From: Gracilimonas mengyeensis
GTDB lineage: Bacteria > Bacteroidota > Rhodothermia > Balneolales > Balneolaceae
Direction: 5' to 3'
Length of the DNA stretch: 64,000 nt
Assembly (NCBI RefSeq): GCF_900182705.1
Contig: NZ_FXTP01000012.1
Coordinates: 1-64,000, forward strand
Position numbers and translations under genes: made by a program. Below the pieces are notes generated by a model, which was not told the DNA's origin, did no database searches, and worked only from the letters and a program-made list of their open reading frames with translations. Positions 33,672-42,897 of this stretch are shown here, piece after piece. The stretch's first letter is position 1, and each line of letters starts with the position of its first letter.

Positions 33672-33820
33672 AAAATCAGCGAGCTGATTTTCCGGTCCCT
33701 CTTCAAAGAGGGAATTTTAGTACTCGCTATCAAGCTCTTGCTTCCCATTTTCTCAAAGCCACACAAGTCTGGAGGCTTGTAATGCTTGTGCTTTCCAGTC
33801 ACCGCTTCGCAGAAGATGAA
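33672..33820 (+). repeat. Family F (33672-33713) and family E (33763-33820) hairpin repeats
   Basis: AAAATCAGC/GCTGATTTT (33672-33691, loop GA) with CCGG and a TCCCTC/GAGGGA hairpin repeats the arrangement seen at 16785. Next comes ACAAGTC/GGCTTGT (33763-33780, loop TGGA, one G-U pair) followed by AATGC and CTTTCCAGTC at 33791. This aligns with the element at 34598, in which the same loop TGGA closes a different but paired stem. Confidence 0.7.
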
Positions 33821-33913
33821 AAAAACATCCCGACAACTTATAAATCAGAGACTTTAGAAAGAGGATTCAAAATGGATTAAAGATTGGAAAAAAAAATATC
33901 GTACGATCTATAT

Positions 33914-34303
33914 TCAAACTTCAAACAACTCAAAAGTGAGATGATCTTGCATGAGTTTAAAATGTTTATCAAAACTACATAAGGTGATTTTTTCAGCAAT
34001 AACTTGCTGGACTATAATCAGATCAGGAATGCCTACTTTGTTGATTCCATGCTGGAGATTTATCAGCTGATATTCCCTTATAATTTCCCAGTCGATGGAA
34101 AGGTGAATTTTTTCAATAGCCAGCAGATCCTGAAAAACTTCTGATTCTTTTTGATGAACCAAGGCGGGCCCTAATTCCGTAAGTATCAGATCGTTGGTGC
34201 AAGCTAAACCTTCTTCAATCAGTAGATCAAGTTTCGGCAAACCTCCATTTTTGAAATATTCAATCCAAACCGAACTGTCTATTAGTACTTTATACTTAGA
34301 CAT
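33914..34303 (-). CDS. vapC: PIN-domain toxin (VapC-like), second copy
   Basis: 129 residues, one PIN domain. Expected acidic residues are Asp9 (VLIDSSVWIEYF), Glu43 (LILTELGPAL), Asp94 (VGIPDLIIVQ) and Asp112 (CSFDKHFKLM). It differs in most positions from the VapC at 17030, so it is a separate family member and not a recent duplicate. The start codon shares one base with the vapB stop (TAATG). The operon is flanked on both sides by hairpin repeat islands, like the first vapBC. Confidence 0.9.
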   Translation of the reverse strand: MSKYKVLIDSSVWIEYFKNGGLPKLDLLIEEGLACTNDLILTELGPALVHQKESEVFQDLLAIEKIHLSIDWEIIREYQLINLQHGINKVGIPDLIIVQQVIAEKITLCSFDKHFKLMQDHLTFELFEV

Positions 34304-34497
34304 TACTTCCTGTTGCGTATTGTATCAAGATCAATGTCTAAGTCGATGCTTCCCTTGCGGGTTATGAGGCGTTTTCTCTTAGCTCGATCGATTTGAGCCT
34401 GCAGGGCATCTTTAACCAGTTGACTTTTGGTTTTTGAACCGGTTGCCTCCATCGCTTCATCCATAAGTTTTTTGGGGATATCAAGAGTTGTTCTCAT
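34303..34497 (-). CDS. vapB: Antitoxin of the second VapBC pair
   Basis: 64 residues. MRTTLDIPKKLMDEAMEATG followed by KTKSQLVKDALQAQIDRAKR is the ribbon-helix-helix-like DNA-binding part of VapB antitoxins, and KGSIDLDIDLDTIRNRK is the acidic/basic toxin-binding tail. The stop overlaps the vapC start by one base. Autoregulation is expected for the family but no operator is proposed. Confidence 0.88.
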   Translation of the reverse strand: MRTTLDIPKKLMDEAMEATGSKTKSQLVKDALQAQIDRAKRKRLITRKGSIDLDIDLDTIRNRK

Positions 34498-34597
34498 AAT
34501 ATATTACATATTGATGCATAGGTTTTTATGCATAATACAAAATTGTCCATTTAAAGTCAGGCAAGGGTAGAATTTCAGATTACCAATTTCATCCCAC

Positions 34598-34743
34598 GCG
34601 AGTCTGGAGACTCGCAATGCTTGTACTTTTCAGTCACCGCTTCGCTAAAGACTGAAAAGATCCGGGGTCCTCTTTTTTGTTGCAATTCCAATGTTGAGCT
34701 TTGGAGACATCTCACCCACCCCTTAATCCCCTCCAAGGAGGGG
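34598..34743 (+). repeat. Family E two-hairpin repeat (34598-34659) and a CCCCTCC palindrome (34728-34743)
   Basis: Hairpin 1 is GCGAGTC/GACTCGC (34598-34615, loop TGGA, perfect), then AATGC, then hairpin 2 CTTTTCAGTC/GACTGAAAAG (34626-34659, 14-nt loop, perfect). The spacing of 28 bp equals that of the copy at 33763. A separate palindrome CCCCTCC-AA-GGAGGGG lies at 34728-34743. Bases 34498-34904 hold these and a terminator, and no gene. Confidence 0.75.
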
Positions 34744-34842
34744 AAACTTTTCATTCACTTCCTCACAAGCTGACCTTCCCCTCCCTCGTTCCACACGCTC
34801 TGCGTTGGAGCGAATATTATTTGGCTGAGAAATCAATCAAAC

Positions 34843-34878
34843 AAAAAAAGCCCTGCTCAATTAAATGAACAAGGCTTT
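34843..34878 (-). terminator. Terminator of the tlpA-like/ahcY operon
   Basis: A 13-bp stem AAAGCCCTGCTCA/TGAACAAGGCTTT (34847-34878, two G-U pairs, 6-nt loop), followed on the minus strand by a T-run. It starts 27 bp past the ahcY stop. Confidence 0.88.
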
Positions 34879-34904
34879 AATTTTATCAAACAACAACTAA
34901 CCGA

Positions 34905-36218
34905 TTAGTACCGGTACTGATCTGATTTGTACGGACCCGTAATAGGTACGCCAATATACTCGGCTTGATCTTCGGTCAGGGTATCCAGCTCTACACCAAT
35001 TTTGGAGAGGTGCAGACGCGCTACTTTCTCATCCAGAGATTTTGGCAGCACATGTACACCGGGCTCAAATTCCTCGGGACGATTCCAAAGGGCAATCTGT
35101 GCCAGTGTCTGGTTGGTAAAACTGTTGCTCATCACAAAAGAAGGATGACCGGTTGCATTACCCAGGTTCATCAAGCGGCCTTGGGAAAGCAGTACAATCT
35201 GCTTGCCGGAGTCCTTCATGGTAAACAGATCTACCTGAGGCTTAATGTTTTCTTCCTCGGCATTTTTCTTCAGCCAGGCTACGTCAATCTCGTTATCAAA
35301 GTGACCAATGTTGCCCACAATGGCTTTGTCTTTCATTTTCTTGAAATGTCGGTCTTTGATGATGTCTTTGTTTCCGGTAGCCGTTACAAATATATCGCCT
35401 TCTTCGGCGGCGTCATCCATTTTCTTCACTTCGAATCCATCCATAGCAGCCTGCAGCGCACAGATGGGATCGATTTCAGTCACGATCACGCGGGCACCGG
35501 CTCCCCGAAGCGAAGCAGCGGTTCCTTTGCCTACATCACCATAACCACCAACAACGGCTACTTTGCCAGCCATCATTACGTCGGTGGCGCGACGGATAGC
35601 ATCAGCAGCAGATTCACGGCAGCCATACTTGTTATCAAACTTGGACTTGGTCACAGAGTCGTTCACGTTGATGGCAGGCAGGCTCAGTGTGCCTTTCCGC
35701 TCGCGCTCAACCAGGCGAAGAACGCCGGTTGTAGTTTCTTCAGAAATTCCGTTGATGCCTTCCACCAATTCAGGGTACTCATCAAGCACCATGTTGGTGA
35801 GGTCGCCGCCGTCATCCAAAATCATATTAAGAGGCTGTCCATCCGGGAAGAACAGGGTTTGTTCGATGGCCCAGTTGAATTCCTCTTCGCTCATTCCTTT
35901 CCAGGCATACACGGGCACGCCGGCTTCAGCCATAGCTGCAGCGGCATGATCCTGCGTAGAATAAATGTTACAAGAAGACCATGTTACATCCGCCCCCAGT
36001 TCAATCAGGGTTTCAATCAATACGGCGGTTTGGATAGTCATGTGCAGGCAACCGGCAATGCGGGCGCCTTTAAGGGGTTGTTCGTCTTTGTATTCCTCGC
36101 GGAGTGCCATCAATCCGGGCATTTCCGCTTCAGCCAGCTCAATTTCCTGGCGTCCCCATTTGGCAAGGGAGATGTCTTTTACTTTATAGGGTAATTTTTC
36201 TTCTTTTACTTCTGCCAT
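34905..36218 (-). CDS. ahcY: Adenosylhomocysteinase
   Basis: 437 residues, the usual length. It hydrolyses S-adenosylhomocysteine to adenosine and homocysteine, keeping the methylation cycle running. Visible landmarks are the substrate region [14 protein letters not shown], the NAD-binding motif [20 protein letters not shown], the conserved [20 protein letters not shown], and the C-terminal Lys-Tyr (ending [10 protein letters not shown]) that reaches into the neighbouring subunit. It lies 5 bp downstream of the thioredoxin-like lipoprotein gene and is probably co-transcribed with it. A long frame on the opposite strand is only a shadow of its codon use. Confidence 0.97.
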   Translation of the reverse strand: MAEVKEEKLPYKVKDISLAKWGRQEIELAEAEMPGLMALREEYKDEQPLKGARIAGCLHMTIQTAVLIETLIELGADVTWSSCNIYSTQDHAAAAMAEAGVPVYAWKGMSEEEFNWAIEQTLFFPDGQPLNMILDDGGDLTNMVLDEYPELVEGINGISEETTTGVLRLVERERKGTLSLPAINVNDSVTKSKFDNKYGCRESAADAIRRATDVMMAGKVAVVGGYGDVGKGTAASLRGAGARVIVTEIDPICALQAAMDGFEVKKMDDAAEEGDIFVTATGNKDIIKDRHFKKMKDKAIVGNIGHFDNEIDVAWLKKNAEEENIKPQVDLFTMKDSGKQIVLLSQGRLMNLGNATGHPSFVMSNSFTNQTLAQIALWNRPEEFEPGVHVLPKSLDEKVARLHLSKIGVELDTLTEDQAEYIGVPITGPYKSDQYRY

Positions 36219-36223
36219 AGTGC

Positions 36224-36760
36224 TTATGATGTTTTGTTTTGTTCTATAATTTCTTTCGCTTTGCGATAATCACCTTCCGTTCCAGATGAACCTAACTCCG
36301 TTGTAATCAAATAGCCTTCCGGATCTACAAAAACTTTAAAGGGAATACCGAGCTTTATGATTTGATTACCTACATTTTCATTGTCAATGGTGTACACAAA
36401 ATCGTACTCATTCCCTTCCTTAAAATCTTCCACATCTTCGGGGCTGTCCGAATCATTTAAATTAACGGCTATTACAACAAAATCTTCCGGATATTCATTC
36501 TGAAGAGAGTCCATGGCAGGGAACACTTGCAAGCAGGGCCCGCACCAGGTTTCCCAAAAATCAATAAGTACCACTTTTCCTGCAAAGTCTGATACTTGTA
36601 CCGCATTGCCTTCTAAATCCTGGAATGAAGCTTCACTAATGATTTTATCAATATTCTGCTCTTCTTCACTTAGCTCACGTGGATTTTGACGCGGGGATTC
36701 CGAGCAGGCAGAAATCGCCAACATTACAATACAAAGGGATGACAATAAAAATGATTTCAT
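36224..36760 (-). CDS. TlpA-like thioredoxin-fold lipoprotein
   Basis: 178 residues. The signal with lipobox ISAC gives lipid-attachment Cys19. A thioredoxin fold of the TlpA/ResA type occupies about 45-175, with [14 protein letters not shown] containing the redox pair Cys73/Cys76, and [12 protein letters not shown] containing the cis-proline. Such proteins reduce disulfides in the periplasm, for example during cytochrome c maturation. It is the first gene of an operon with ahcY and divergent from susC. Confidence 0.9.
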   Translation of the reverse strand: MKSFLLSSLCIVMLAISACSESPRQNPRELSEEEQNIDKIISEASFQDLEGNAVQVSDFAGKVVLIDFWETWCGPCLQVFPAMDSLQNEYPEDFVVIAVNLNDSDSPEDVEDFKEGNEYDFVYTIDNENVGNQIIKLGIPFKVFVDPEGYLITTELGSSGTEGDYRKAKEIIEQNKTS

Positions 36761-36999
36761 AGGGTATAGTGTGATAGTTTCTTATTACAACTGGTAAAGA
36801 TACGATTTTTAAACGGGAAACAAGGGACATGATTCTTGATGTGAAACTCAGATTATGAACCAAGCATTCATATACATCTTAAAATTTTTAGGGCTGATGC
36901 CTATGCTTGTTTATTAAATATAAATTGACAATAATGGCAAGTGCTACGATTTCCTTAAAAAAAGGGCTACTACTTAAACATAAACTAAAATAAAATGCT

Positions 37000-39999
37000 A
37001 TGAGTAAAAGCTACTATCTAAAGTTGCTGGCTATGGTATGTGTGTATCTTGTAAGTACACAAATGACCTTGGCTCAGTTTACAGTAACAGGTACAGTAAC
37101 GGATGCCTCTACGGGAGAAACCCTGGTAGGTGTTACCGTTTTTAATCCCGCCACCAATACGGGAGCATCCACCGATATCGACGGCAACTACAGCCTCGAA
37201 TTACCGGAAGGGGAAGCTACCCTCCGTTTTTCTTCTATCGGATATGTAACCCGAAATATTGAAGTAAGCGGCATGGACGGTGAGGATGTAACACTTGATG
37301 TAGAAATGCTGCCTGATGTCGCAAATCTTGAAGAGCTGGTTGTAACCGGTTTAGCAAGTACGGTGAAACGCTCAAACCTTGCCAACGCTATTACCACCGT
37401 TGACGCGGCTGATTTGGTTGAACGCACCCAGCCCCAAACGCTTGACGGTGCCTTCAAAGGTAAAATCCCGGGCGTCTCCATTCGTTCTCAAAGTGGCGCT
37501 CCCGGTGGCGGTATCAATGTACAGATGCGCGGTATCAGCACCCTGGGTGCCGGTTCTTCACAGCCACTCTACATCATTGACGGTGTGTATGTGAATAACG
37601 ACGCCATTTCAAACTCCCGCTATCTCACTACCGGTGCCAACAGCACGGCTGAAGACAACTCTTCCAACCGCCTGGCTGATATCAACCCGGAAGACATTGA
37701 AAGTGTGGAGGTACTGAAAGGTCCTTCTGCTGCAGCCATTTACGGTCAGCGTGCTAATGCCGGTGTGGTTATTATCAACACCAAGCGCGGAACCGCTGGC
37801 GGAACTTCGGTTTCTTTCTCCCAAGATGTGGGTTTTAACAGCGCTCTGAATCTTTTAGGAGTACCCTCCTGGAGCGAAGAGAAAATTGATATTCGCTGGT
37901 CTGGCGACCGTGCGGAATTAGAAAAAGAGCGGTATAGACAAGCCGTGGCAAACGGGAATATTTACGATTATGAAGAAGAGCTATATGGAAACATCGGGCT
38001 CATCAATCAAACCAATATTGGCATTTCCGGCGGTAACCGTACCACTACTTTCTATTTATCAGGTACGGTACGCAGTGAAGATGGTATTATTGAGAATACC
38101 GGATTTGACCGGAATTCCGTCCGCCTGAATATTGACCATAGCATTTCAGAGAAAATCCGCGTTGCGTCGCGTTCCAGCTACACACATTCGGATAACCAAC
38201 GTGGATTCACGGGTAACCAAAATGGTAGTGGTGGATCTATAGGATATGCACTTGCGTATACACCTACTTATGCTCAGCTCTTCCCAGATGCCCAGGGCAA
38301 CTATCCTGATAATCCATATTTCGCAGACAACATGCTGTCGATCGTAAACAATGCGGTTAATGAGCAGACTGTTCAGCGCTATATACAAGGATTATCTGTT
38401 AACGCAGATTTACTGAGCACGGACAACTCCTTACTATCTCTTTCTGTAGATGGTGGTATTGATTACCTCACTTTCGAAAGTATGGTATGGATGCCTACCT
38501 ACCTGCAACATCAGGTAAGTTCAGCCAACCCCGGTGATGTGGTTCACACCCTGGAAGATAATTTCCAATACAACATCCAAACTGTATTGAGTTTTGCCAC
38601 TACCGTAAATGCGGGTGGAAATATGCTGGATTTAAATACACAGTTTGGATTCGCCCGCTTTGATCAGCTCCAGAACCGAAATGTTGTTCGCGGACAAGGT
38701 TTAGTGGCCGGACAAACGACTATTCCTAACGCCACCATCCAGTCTGTAATCACCCAAAATACGGTGGATGTATATGACCTAAGCTGGTTTGGACAGCAGG
38801 AAATTAACTGGGAAGATAAATTGATTGCTACCGTTGGTGGTCGTCTTGACCGTTCTTCATTGAATGCAGATCAGGGGGAATATTATTTTTATCCCAAAGC
38901 TTCTCTGGCTATCAACCTGATGAACTTTGATTTCATCGAAACTGATATCTTGAATCAATTGAAACCCCGTATTGCCTATGGTGAAACCGGCGGGCTGGCT
39001 AATTTTGGTGCTACCTTCCGTTCCCTTACCGGCGGTAACATTGGCGGATTCCTTGCTACTTACGCCAGTAACCGGAGTATTGACCCCAACCTGAAGCCAG
39101 AAAGCGCTCAGGAACTGGAGTTTGGTGTTGATCTTGCGGCTTTTGATAATCGGGTATCGCTGGAAGCTACCTACTACAACAAAGTAGTGGATGATCTGAT
39201 TCTGGACGAACAAGTTCCAACTTCTTCCGGTATTTCTGTAATTGCTACTAATGCAGCGACCCTCGAAAACAAAGGGATTGAACTTACCCTGAACCTGAAC
39301 CCGGTTCGGAAATCCAATTTCCTCTGGAACTCAACCGTCCTTTTTTGGAATAACGATTCTGAAATCACCGACCTATCTATTGACGGATTCACTACCGGTG
39401 GTTTCGGTACCAGTTTGGGTAACTACCTGATTCAGGAGGGTTATTCTCCTTCTACCATCGTAGGTATACCCGCTATTGAGGGAGACCAGCTTTACACGAA
39501 GTATGGAAACGCCCAACCTGATTTTGAAATGTCGTTTTCCAACGAATTCAACATTTATAAGAACTGGGATTTCAGTTTCCTATGGCACTGGAAGAAAGGA
39601 GGCGACAACGTGAACCTTTCCATGTATTTGTGGGATGTCGGTGGAACTTCGCCTGACTGGAACAAAGGTATCGAAAGCGGAACGCCTAAAGGTAGAGAGC
39701 GTCTTACAAACCCGAACGGCCCTGCAGATTCCTATGTACAGGATGCATCATACCTAAAACTGCGTGAAGTAGGCTTGTACTACACCGTTCCTGCAACTGC
39801 CTTGAGTGGTTTATTCGGTAATGCAGTGGAAGGAATCAAACTGGGAGCTTCAGCTAATAACGTATTGCTGTTTAGCGATTACCCAAGTTACGATCCCGAG
39901 ACTTCGGTATTTGGTACACAAGCCATCAACAGTTCGGTGGAAGTGACCCCATACCCAACCTCTCGCCAGGTTCTTTTCCATGTTAATATTGACTTTTAA
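37000..39999 (+). CDS. SusC/RagA-type TonB-linked outer-membrane protein
   Basis: 999 residues. A signal peptide (about 1-25) leads to a carboxypeptidase-like regulatory domain (about 27-110, TGTVTDASTGETLVGVTVFN), then a TonB-dependent plug (about 120-265) with the SusC signature SQPLYIIDGVYVNND and INPEDIESVEVLKGPSAAA, then a 22-strand-type barrel ending in Phe (LFHVNIDF). With the SusD-like lipoprotein encoded 18 bp downstream it should form an outer-membrane importer for glycans or peptides powered by TonB. No glycoside hydrolase or sensor-regulator is adjacent, so the substrate cannot be guessed. Confidence 0.95.
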   Translation: MSKSYYLKLLAMVCVYLVSTQMTLAQFTVTGTVTDASTGETLVGVTVFNPATNTGASTDIDGNYSLELPEGEATLRFSSIGYVTRNIEVSGMDGEDVTLDVEMLPDVANLEELVVTGLASTVKRSNLANAITTVDAADLVERTQPQTLDGAFKGKIPGVSIRSQSGAPGGGINVQMRGISTLGAGSSQPLYIIDGVYVNNDAISNSRYLTTGANSTAEDNSSNRLADINPEDIESVEVLKGPSAAAIYGQRANAGVVIINTKRGTAGGTSVSFSQDVGFNSALNLLGVPSWSEEKIDIRWSGDRAELEKERYRQAVANGNIYDYEEELYGNIGLINQTNIGISGGNRTTTFYLSGTVRSEDGIIENTGFDRNSVRLNIDHSISEKIRVASRSSYTHSDNQRGFTGNQNGSGGSIGYALAYTPTYAQLFPDAQGNYPDNPYFADNMLSIVNNAVNEQTVQRYIQGLSVNADLLSTDNSLLSLSVDGGIDYLTFESMVWMPTYLQHQVSSANPGDVVHTLEDNFQYNIQTVLSFATTVNAGGNMLDLNTQFGFARFDQLQNRNVVRGQGLVAGQTTIPNATIQSVITQNTVDVYDLSWFGQQEINWEDKLIATVGGRLDRSSLNADQGEYYFYPKASLAINLMNFDFIETDILNQLKPRIAYGETGGLANFGATFRSLTGGNIGGFLATYASNRSIDPNLKPESAQELEFGVDLAAFDNRVSLEATYYNKVVDDLILDEQVPTSSGISVIATNAATLENKGIELTLNLNPVRKSNFLWNSTVLFWNNDSEITDLSIDGFTTGGFGTSLGNYLIQEGYSPSTIVGIPAIEGDQLYTKYGNAQPDFEMSFSNEFNIYKNWDFSFLWHWKKGGDNVNLSMYLWDVGGTSPDWNKGIESGTPKGRERLTNPNGPADSYVQDASYLKLREVGLYYTVPATALSGLFGNAVEGIKLGASANNVLLFSDYPSYDPETSVFGTQAINSSVEVTPYPTSRQVLFHVNIDF

Positions 40000-40017
40000 T
40001 CCAGAGGGAATAAATCC

Positions 40018-41352
40018 ATGAAATACTTAAGTAAATTATTTTTAGCAGCACTGCTTATAGCAGGTATTTCGGCGTGCGACTTTCTGGACCCGGAGCCCAT
40101 CTCCGATCCTAACAACCCGTCGGTTGAAGGGGTCCTGAATAACGCATCCAAAGCACAGCTCCAAAATCTGGTAACAGGACTTGAATTCCGTCACCGAGCT
40201 TCTACCGGAGCAAACAACATCATGAGCACTTTCGGGCGCGAAATCTATCCGCTCTTTGGCTCTGACCCACGCTTCATTGAGCAATGGATTGGAACAGCAG
40301 CAAGTGCCGATGCAGAAAATGATCCTACATTTTTCGGATCTGCAGGAACATATACCACCCCTTACCGGGCGGTTTTACAGGGTAATGTTCTAATTGAATC
40401 AGCCAACAATACCGATGCTATTACCGATCAGGAACGCAACGGGTATCTTGGCTTTGCCAAAACCATTCAGGCTTATCAATACTTGATACCACTCAACACC
40501 CAATATTCCAACGGAATCCGGTTTGAAGTGAGTGATATCGAGAATCTGGGACCTTTCCTGGGATATGATGAGGCACTGACAGAAATCAATAACCTTCTGG
40601 ATGAAGGTCTTTCCGACCTCAATGCAGCAGGCGGAAGTTTTGCTTTCAGCCTCACAACTGGCTTAGAACAGTTCAATACTCCGTCTACCATGGCAGACCT
40701 GAACCGTGCTATTGCTGCACGCGTAGCTATTTACCAGGAAGACTGGGATGCGGCTCAGCAAGCGGTTGAAGACGCAGCTCCGTTTTTCGAGCTGGCTGAA
40801 GGTGCAGACGTGATGAATAAAGGCGGTTACTTCGTATATGGTGATCCGCCGGATATTTTCAACCCGTTCTATTATGTTCCCAACACTTCATCTACTCAGT
40901 TACCGATGGCACACCCATCGCTTATTGATGATGCTGAGGAAGGAGACCTTCGCATAGAGAATAAAATCTTTGTACGCGAGGAAGCTGTAGCACTGCAGGG
41001 CTTAAGTTCTCTGTACCAAGACGGCCGTTTTGAAGGAACGGGAGACTCCTTTCCTTTCTTCCGGAATGAAGAACTGATCCTGATTTATGCTGAAGCCCTA
41101 GCTCAGCAAAATGATCTTCCTGGCGCCATCGACGCGATCAACACCATTCGAGGCACATGGGGGCTGGACGATTTTGCCAGTACCAGTCAGGCAGAAGTGA
41201 TCGACCAGATCCTTCACGAACGCCGGTACTCGCTCTGGTTTGAAGGCGGACACCGTTGGGTAGACATGCGCCGGTACGACCGTCTTGACGAACTGCCTCT
41301 CGATGGTGGCAAGATATATAACTATATCGAGCGTCCACTGAGCGAACAATAA
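40018..41352 (+). CDS. SusD/RagB-type surface lipoprotein
   Basis: 444 residues. The lipoprotein signal ends ISAC (Cys20), followed by DFLDPEPISDPNNPS. The body is helical with TPR-like pairs, and the C-terminal part has EELILIYAEALAQQNDLPGAID, AINTIRGTWGL and LHERRYSLWFEGGHRWVDMR, the standard end pattern of SusD proteins. It caps the SusC barrel and captures substrate. It is the second gene of the pair and is followed by a strong terminator at 41386. Confidence 0.95.
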   Translation: MKYLSKLFLAALLIAGISACDFLDPEPISDPNNPSVEGVLNNASKAQLQNLVTGLEFRHRASTGANNIMSTFGREIYPLFGSDPRFIEQWIGTAASADAENDPTFFGSAGTYTTPYRAVLQGNVLIESANNTDAITDQERNGYLGFAKTIQAYQYLIPLNTQYSNGIRFEVSDIENLGPFLGYDEALTEINNLLDEGLSDLNAAGGSFAFSLTTGLEQFNTPSTMADLNRAIAARVAIYQEDWDAAQQAVEDAAPFFELAEGADVMNKGGYFVYGDPPDIFNPFYYVPNTSSTQLPMAHPSLIDDAEEGDLRIENKIFVREEAVALQGLSSLYQDGRFEGTGDSFPFFRNEELILIYAEALAQQNDLPGAIDAINTIRGTWGLDDFASTSQAEVIDQILHERRYSLWFEGGHRWVDMRRYDRLDELPLDGGKIYNYIERPLSEQ

Positions 41353-41385
41353 ATTACCAGGCAATTATTTATTGCTGATATTTTA

Positions 41386-41418
41386 AAAGAGCCTCCAAAT
41401 CGGGGGCTCTTTTTTTAT
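41386..41418 (+). terminator. Terminator of the susC-susD operon
   Basis: An 11-bp stem AAAGAGCCTCC/GGGGGCTCTTT (41386-41412, one G-U pair, 5-nt loop) with a T-run (TTTTTTTATTT). It starts 34 bp past the susD stop. Confidence 0.95.
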
Positions 41419-41444
41419 TTATAAATGATATCTTAAGCGCCATC

Positions 41445-42647
41445 ATGAAGTACGACTTTACTATTGTTGGGGCTGGCATCGTCGGCCTTTCTACGGCTTA
41501 TAAATTATCCCTTTCATATCCCGAAGCGCAGATCCTGGTGCTGGAAAAAGAAGACCGGGTCGCGGCGCATCAAACCGGAAAAAACTCCGGGGTTATTCAT
41601 TCGGGCATCTATTACAAACCCGGCAGCTACAAAGCCCGAAACTGCGTAGATGGACGTCACCAGCTGGTAGACTTTTGCAAAAAACATGATGTGGCGGTGG
41701 ATGTATGCGGTAAGGTTATTGTAGCCACCGACGAAAGTGAATTACCCAAATTAGAAGAAATTTACCAGCGTGGACTCCAAAACGAAATTGAAGGCATTGA
41801 GCTAATTGATAAGGAAAGGCTGCACGAACTGGAGCCTCATGTAAACGGCGTTGCAGCCATCCACGTACCCTGTACCGGTATTGTAGATTATGCAGGTATG
41901 TGCCGTAAGCTAATGGAGCTGCTGGAAGAAAGAAATGGCAAGGTGCAGTTCAATAGTGCCGTAACCAACATTTCCAATAAAGGAGATGAAGTACATGTGA
42001 TTGCCGGCAAAAAAACGATTCGCACCCGGTTTTTGGTAAACTGCGCCGGACTCTATTCCGACCATGTGGCTGAATATGCAGGCGTTCATTCACCGGTCAA
42101 AATTGTGCCTTTCAAAGGTGAATATTATGAACTTAAGCCTGAAGCAGAATACTTGGTTAAAGACCTCATCTACCCCCTTCCCAATCCCGAATTCCCTTTT
42201 CTGGGCGTACACTTTACCCGGATGGCACTAGGCGGTATAGAATGCGGTCCTAATGCGGTTTTTGCCTTCAAACGCGAAGGCTACAGCAAGTTCGCTTTTG
42301 ATCTGCAGGAAACCACCGAGACTTTTAACTTCCCCGGTTTCTGGCGAATGGCCAAACAACACTGGCGCATGGGCTTGGATGAATACCGCCGTTCTTTTTC
42401 TAAAAAAGCCTTCGTAAAAGGACTGCAAAAACTCATTCCTGCCGTGCGGGAACATCACTTACAAGTCTCCCCCTCCGGCATTCGCGCCATGGCGTTACAG
42501 CCTAACGGAGAAATCCTGGATGATTTCTATTTCGAAGTCGTAGACCGGCAGATTCATGTACTCAATGCCCCAAGCCCCGCTGCAACGGCTGGCCTTGCTA
42601 TAGGCGATGAAATTGTAAACCGGGTGAATACGCACTTTGAGGTTTGA
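41445..42647 (+). CDS. lhgO: L-2-hydroxyglutarate oxidase/dehydrogenase
   Basis: 400 residues of the DAO family. The FAD motif DFTIVGAGIVGLSTAYKL (Gly9, Gly11, Gly14) opens the protein. AAHQTGKNSGVIHSGIYYKPG is the conserved second stretch of L-2-hydroxyglutarate oxidases, and APSPAATAGLAIGDEI closes the FAD site. The enzyme oxidises L-2-hydroxyglutarate to 2-oxoglutarate at the membrane. It begins 27 bp after the susCD terminator and stands alone. Confidence 0.93.
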   Translation: MKYDFTIVGAGIVGLSTAYKLSLSYPEAQILVLEKEDRVAAHQTGKNSGVIHSGIYYKPGSYKARNCVDGRHQLVDFCKKHDVAVDVCGKVIVATDESELPKLEEIYQRGLQNEIEGIELIDKERLHELEPHVNGVAAIHVPCTGIVDYAGMCRKLMELLEERNGKVQFNSAVTNISNKGDEVHVIAGKKTIRTRFLVNCAGLYSDHVAEYAGVHSPVKIVPFKGEYYELKPEAEYLVKDLIYPLPNPEFPFLGVHFTRMALGGIECGPNAVFAFKREGYSKFAFDLQETTETFNFPGFWRMAKQHWRMGLDEYRRSFSKKAFVKGLQKLIPAVREHHLQVSPSGIRAMALQPNGEILDDFYFEVVDRQIHVLNAPSPAATAGLAIGDEIVNRVNTHFEV

Positions 42648-42653
42648 TTCTTA

Positions 42654-42897
42654 GATTAAAGATTAAAAGATGGAAGATTGATAAGCCCAGTATTTCGTCC
42701 GACCGCTTCGGGAAAAAGTCTAAAACGGCACAACGTTATAGCGGTCTGACGATTTTACTACCTCATATCCCTTCTAAGGCATCAGGAATAAAAAATCATC
42801 AGACGGCTACAAGCAGCATTTAGCGTACGAAAAGGAAAGCCAGCCGTCAGATGATGGACGGGGCTAATCTTAAATTTTAAATCTTTAATCTTGAATT
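42654..42897. repeat. Twin-hairpin element bounded by inverted AT-rich phrases
   Basis: Hairpin 1 has arms GTCCGACCGCT (42697-42707) and AGCGGTCTGAC (42740-42750), one mismatch, with a 32-nt loop. Hairpin 2 has arms ATCATCAGACGGCT (42795-42808) and AGCCGTCAGATGAT (42842-42855), one mismatch, with a 33-nt loop. All four arms are versions of one motif (RTCNGACSGCT). The phrase AGATTAAAGATTAAAAGATG (42654-42673) on the left has an inverted partner at 42865-42897, which runs into the last codons of the gene on the right. The element lies between convergent genes. Confidence 0.7.

Noticed and set aside
34965-36194. 409-codon open frame on the plus strand opposite ahcY
   Set aside because: It lies wholly antisense to a certain ahcY gene. 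The translation is rich in His, Phe and Gly without domains, as expected from the codon bias of the real gene read backwards.
36880-36999. Riboswitch or conserved leader before susC, or a SAM/SAH riboswitch before the tlpA-ahcY operon
   Set aside because: The divergent gap is AT-rich without a recognisable aptamer fold. ahcY is preceded directly by another gene, with 5 bp between.
42697-42855. Integron attC sites suggested by long hairpins with a mismatched base
   Set aside because: No conserved GTTRRRY/RYYYAAC core sites and no integrase are present, and the arms are shared between the two hairpins. A REP/MITE reading fits better.
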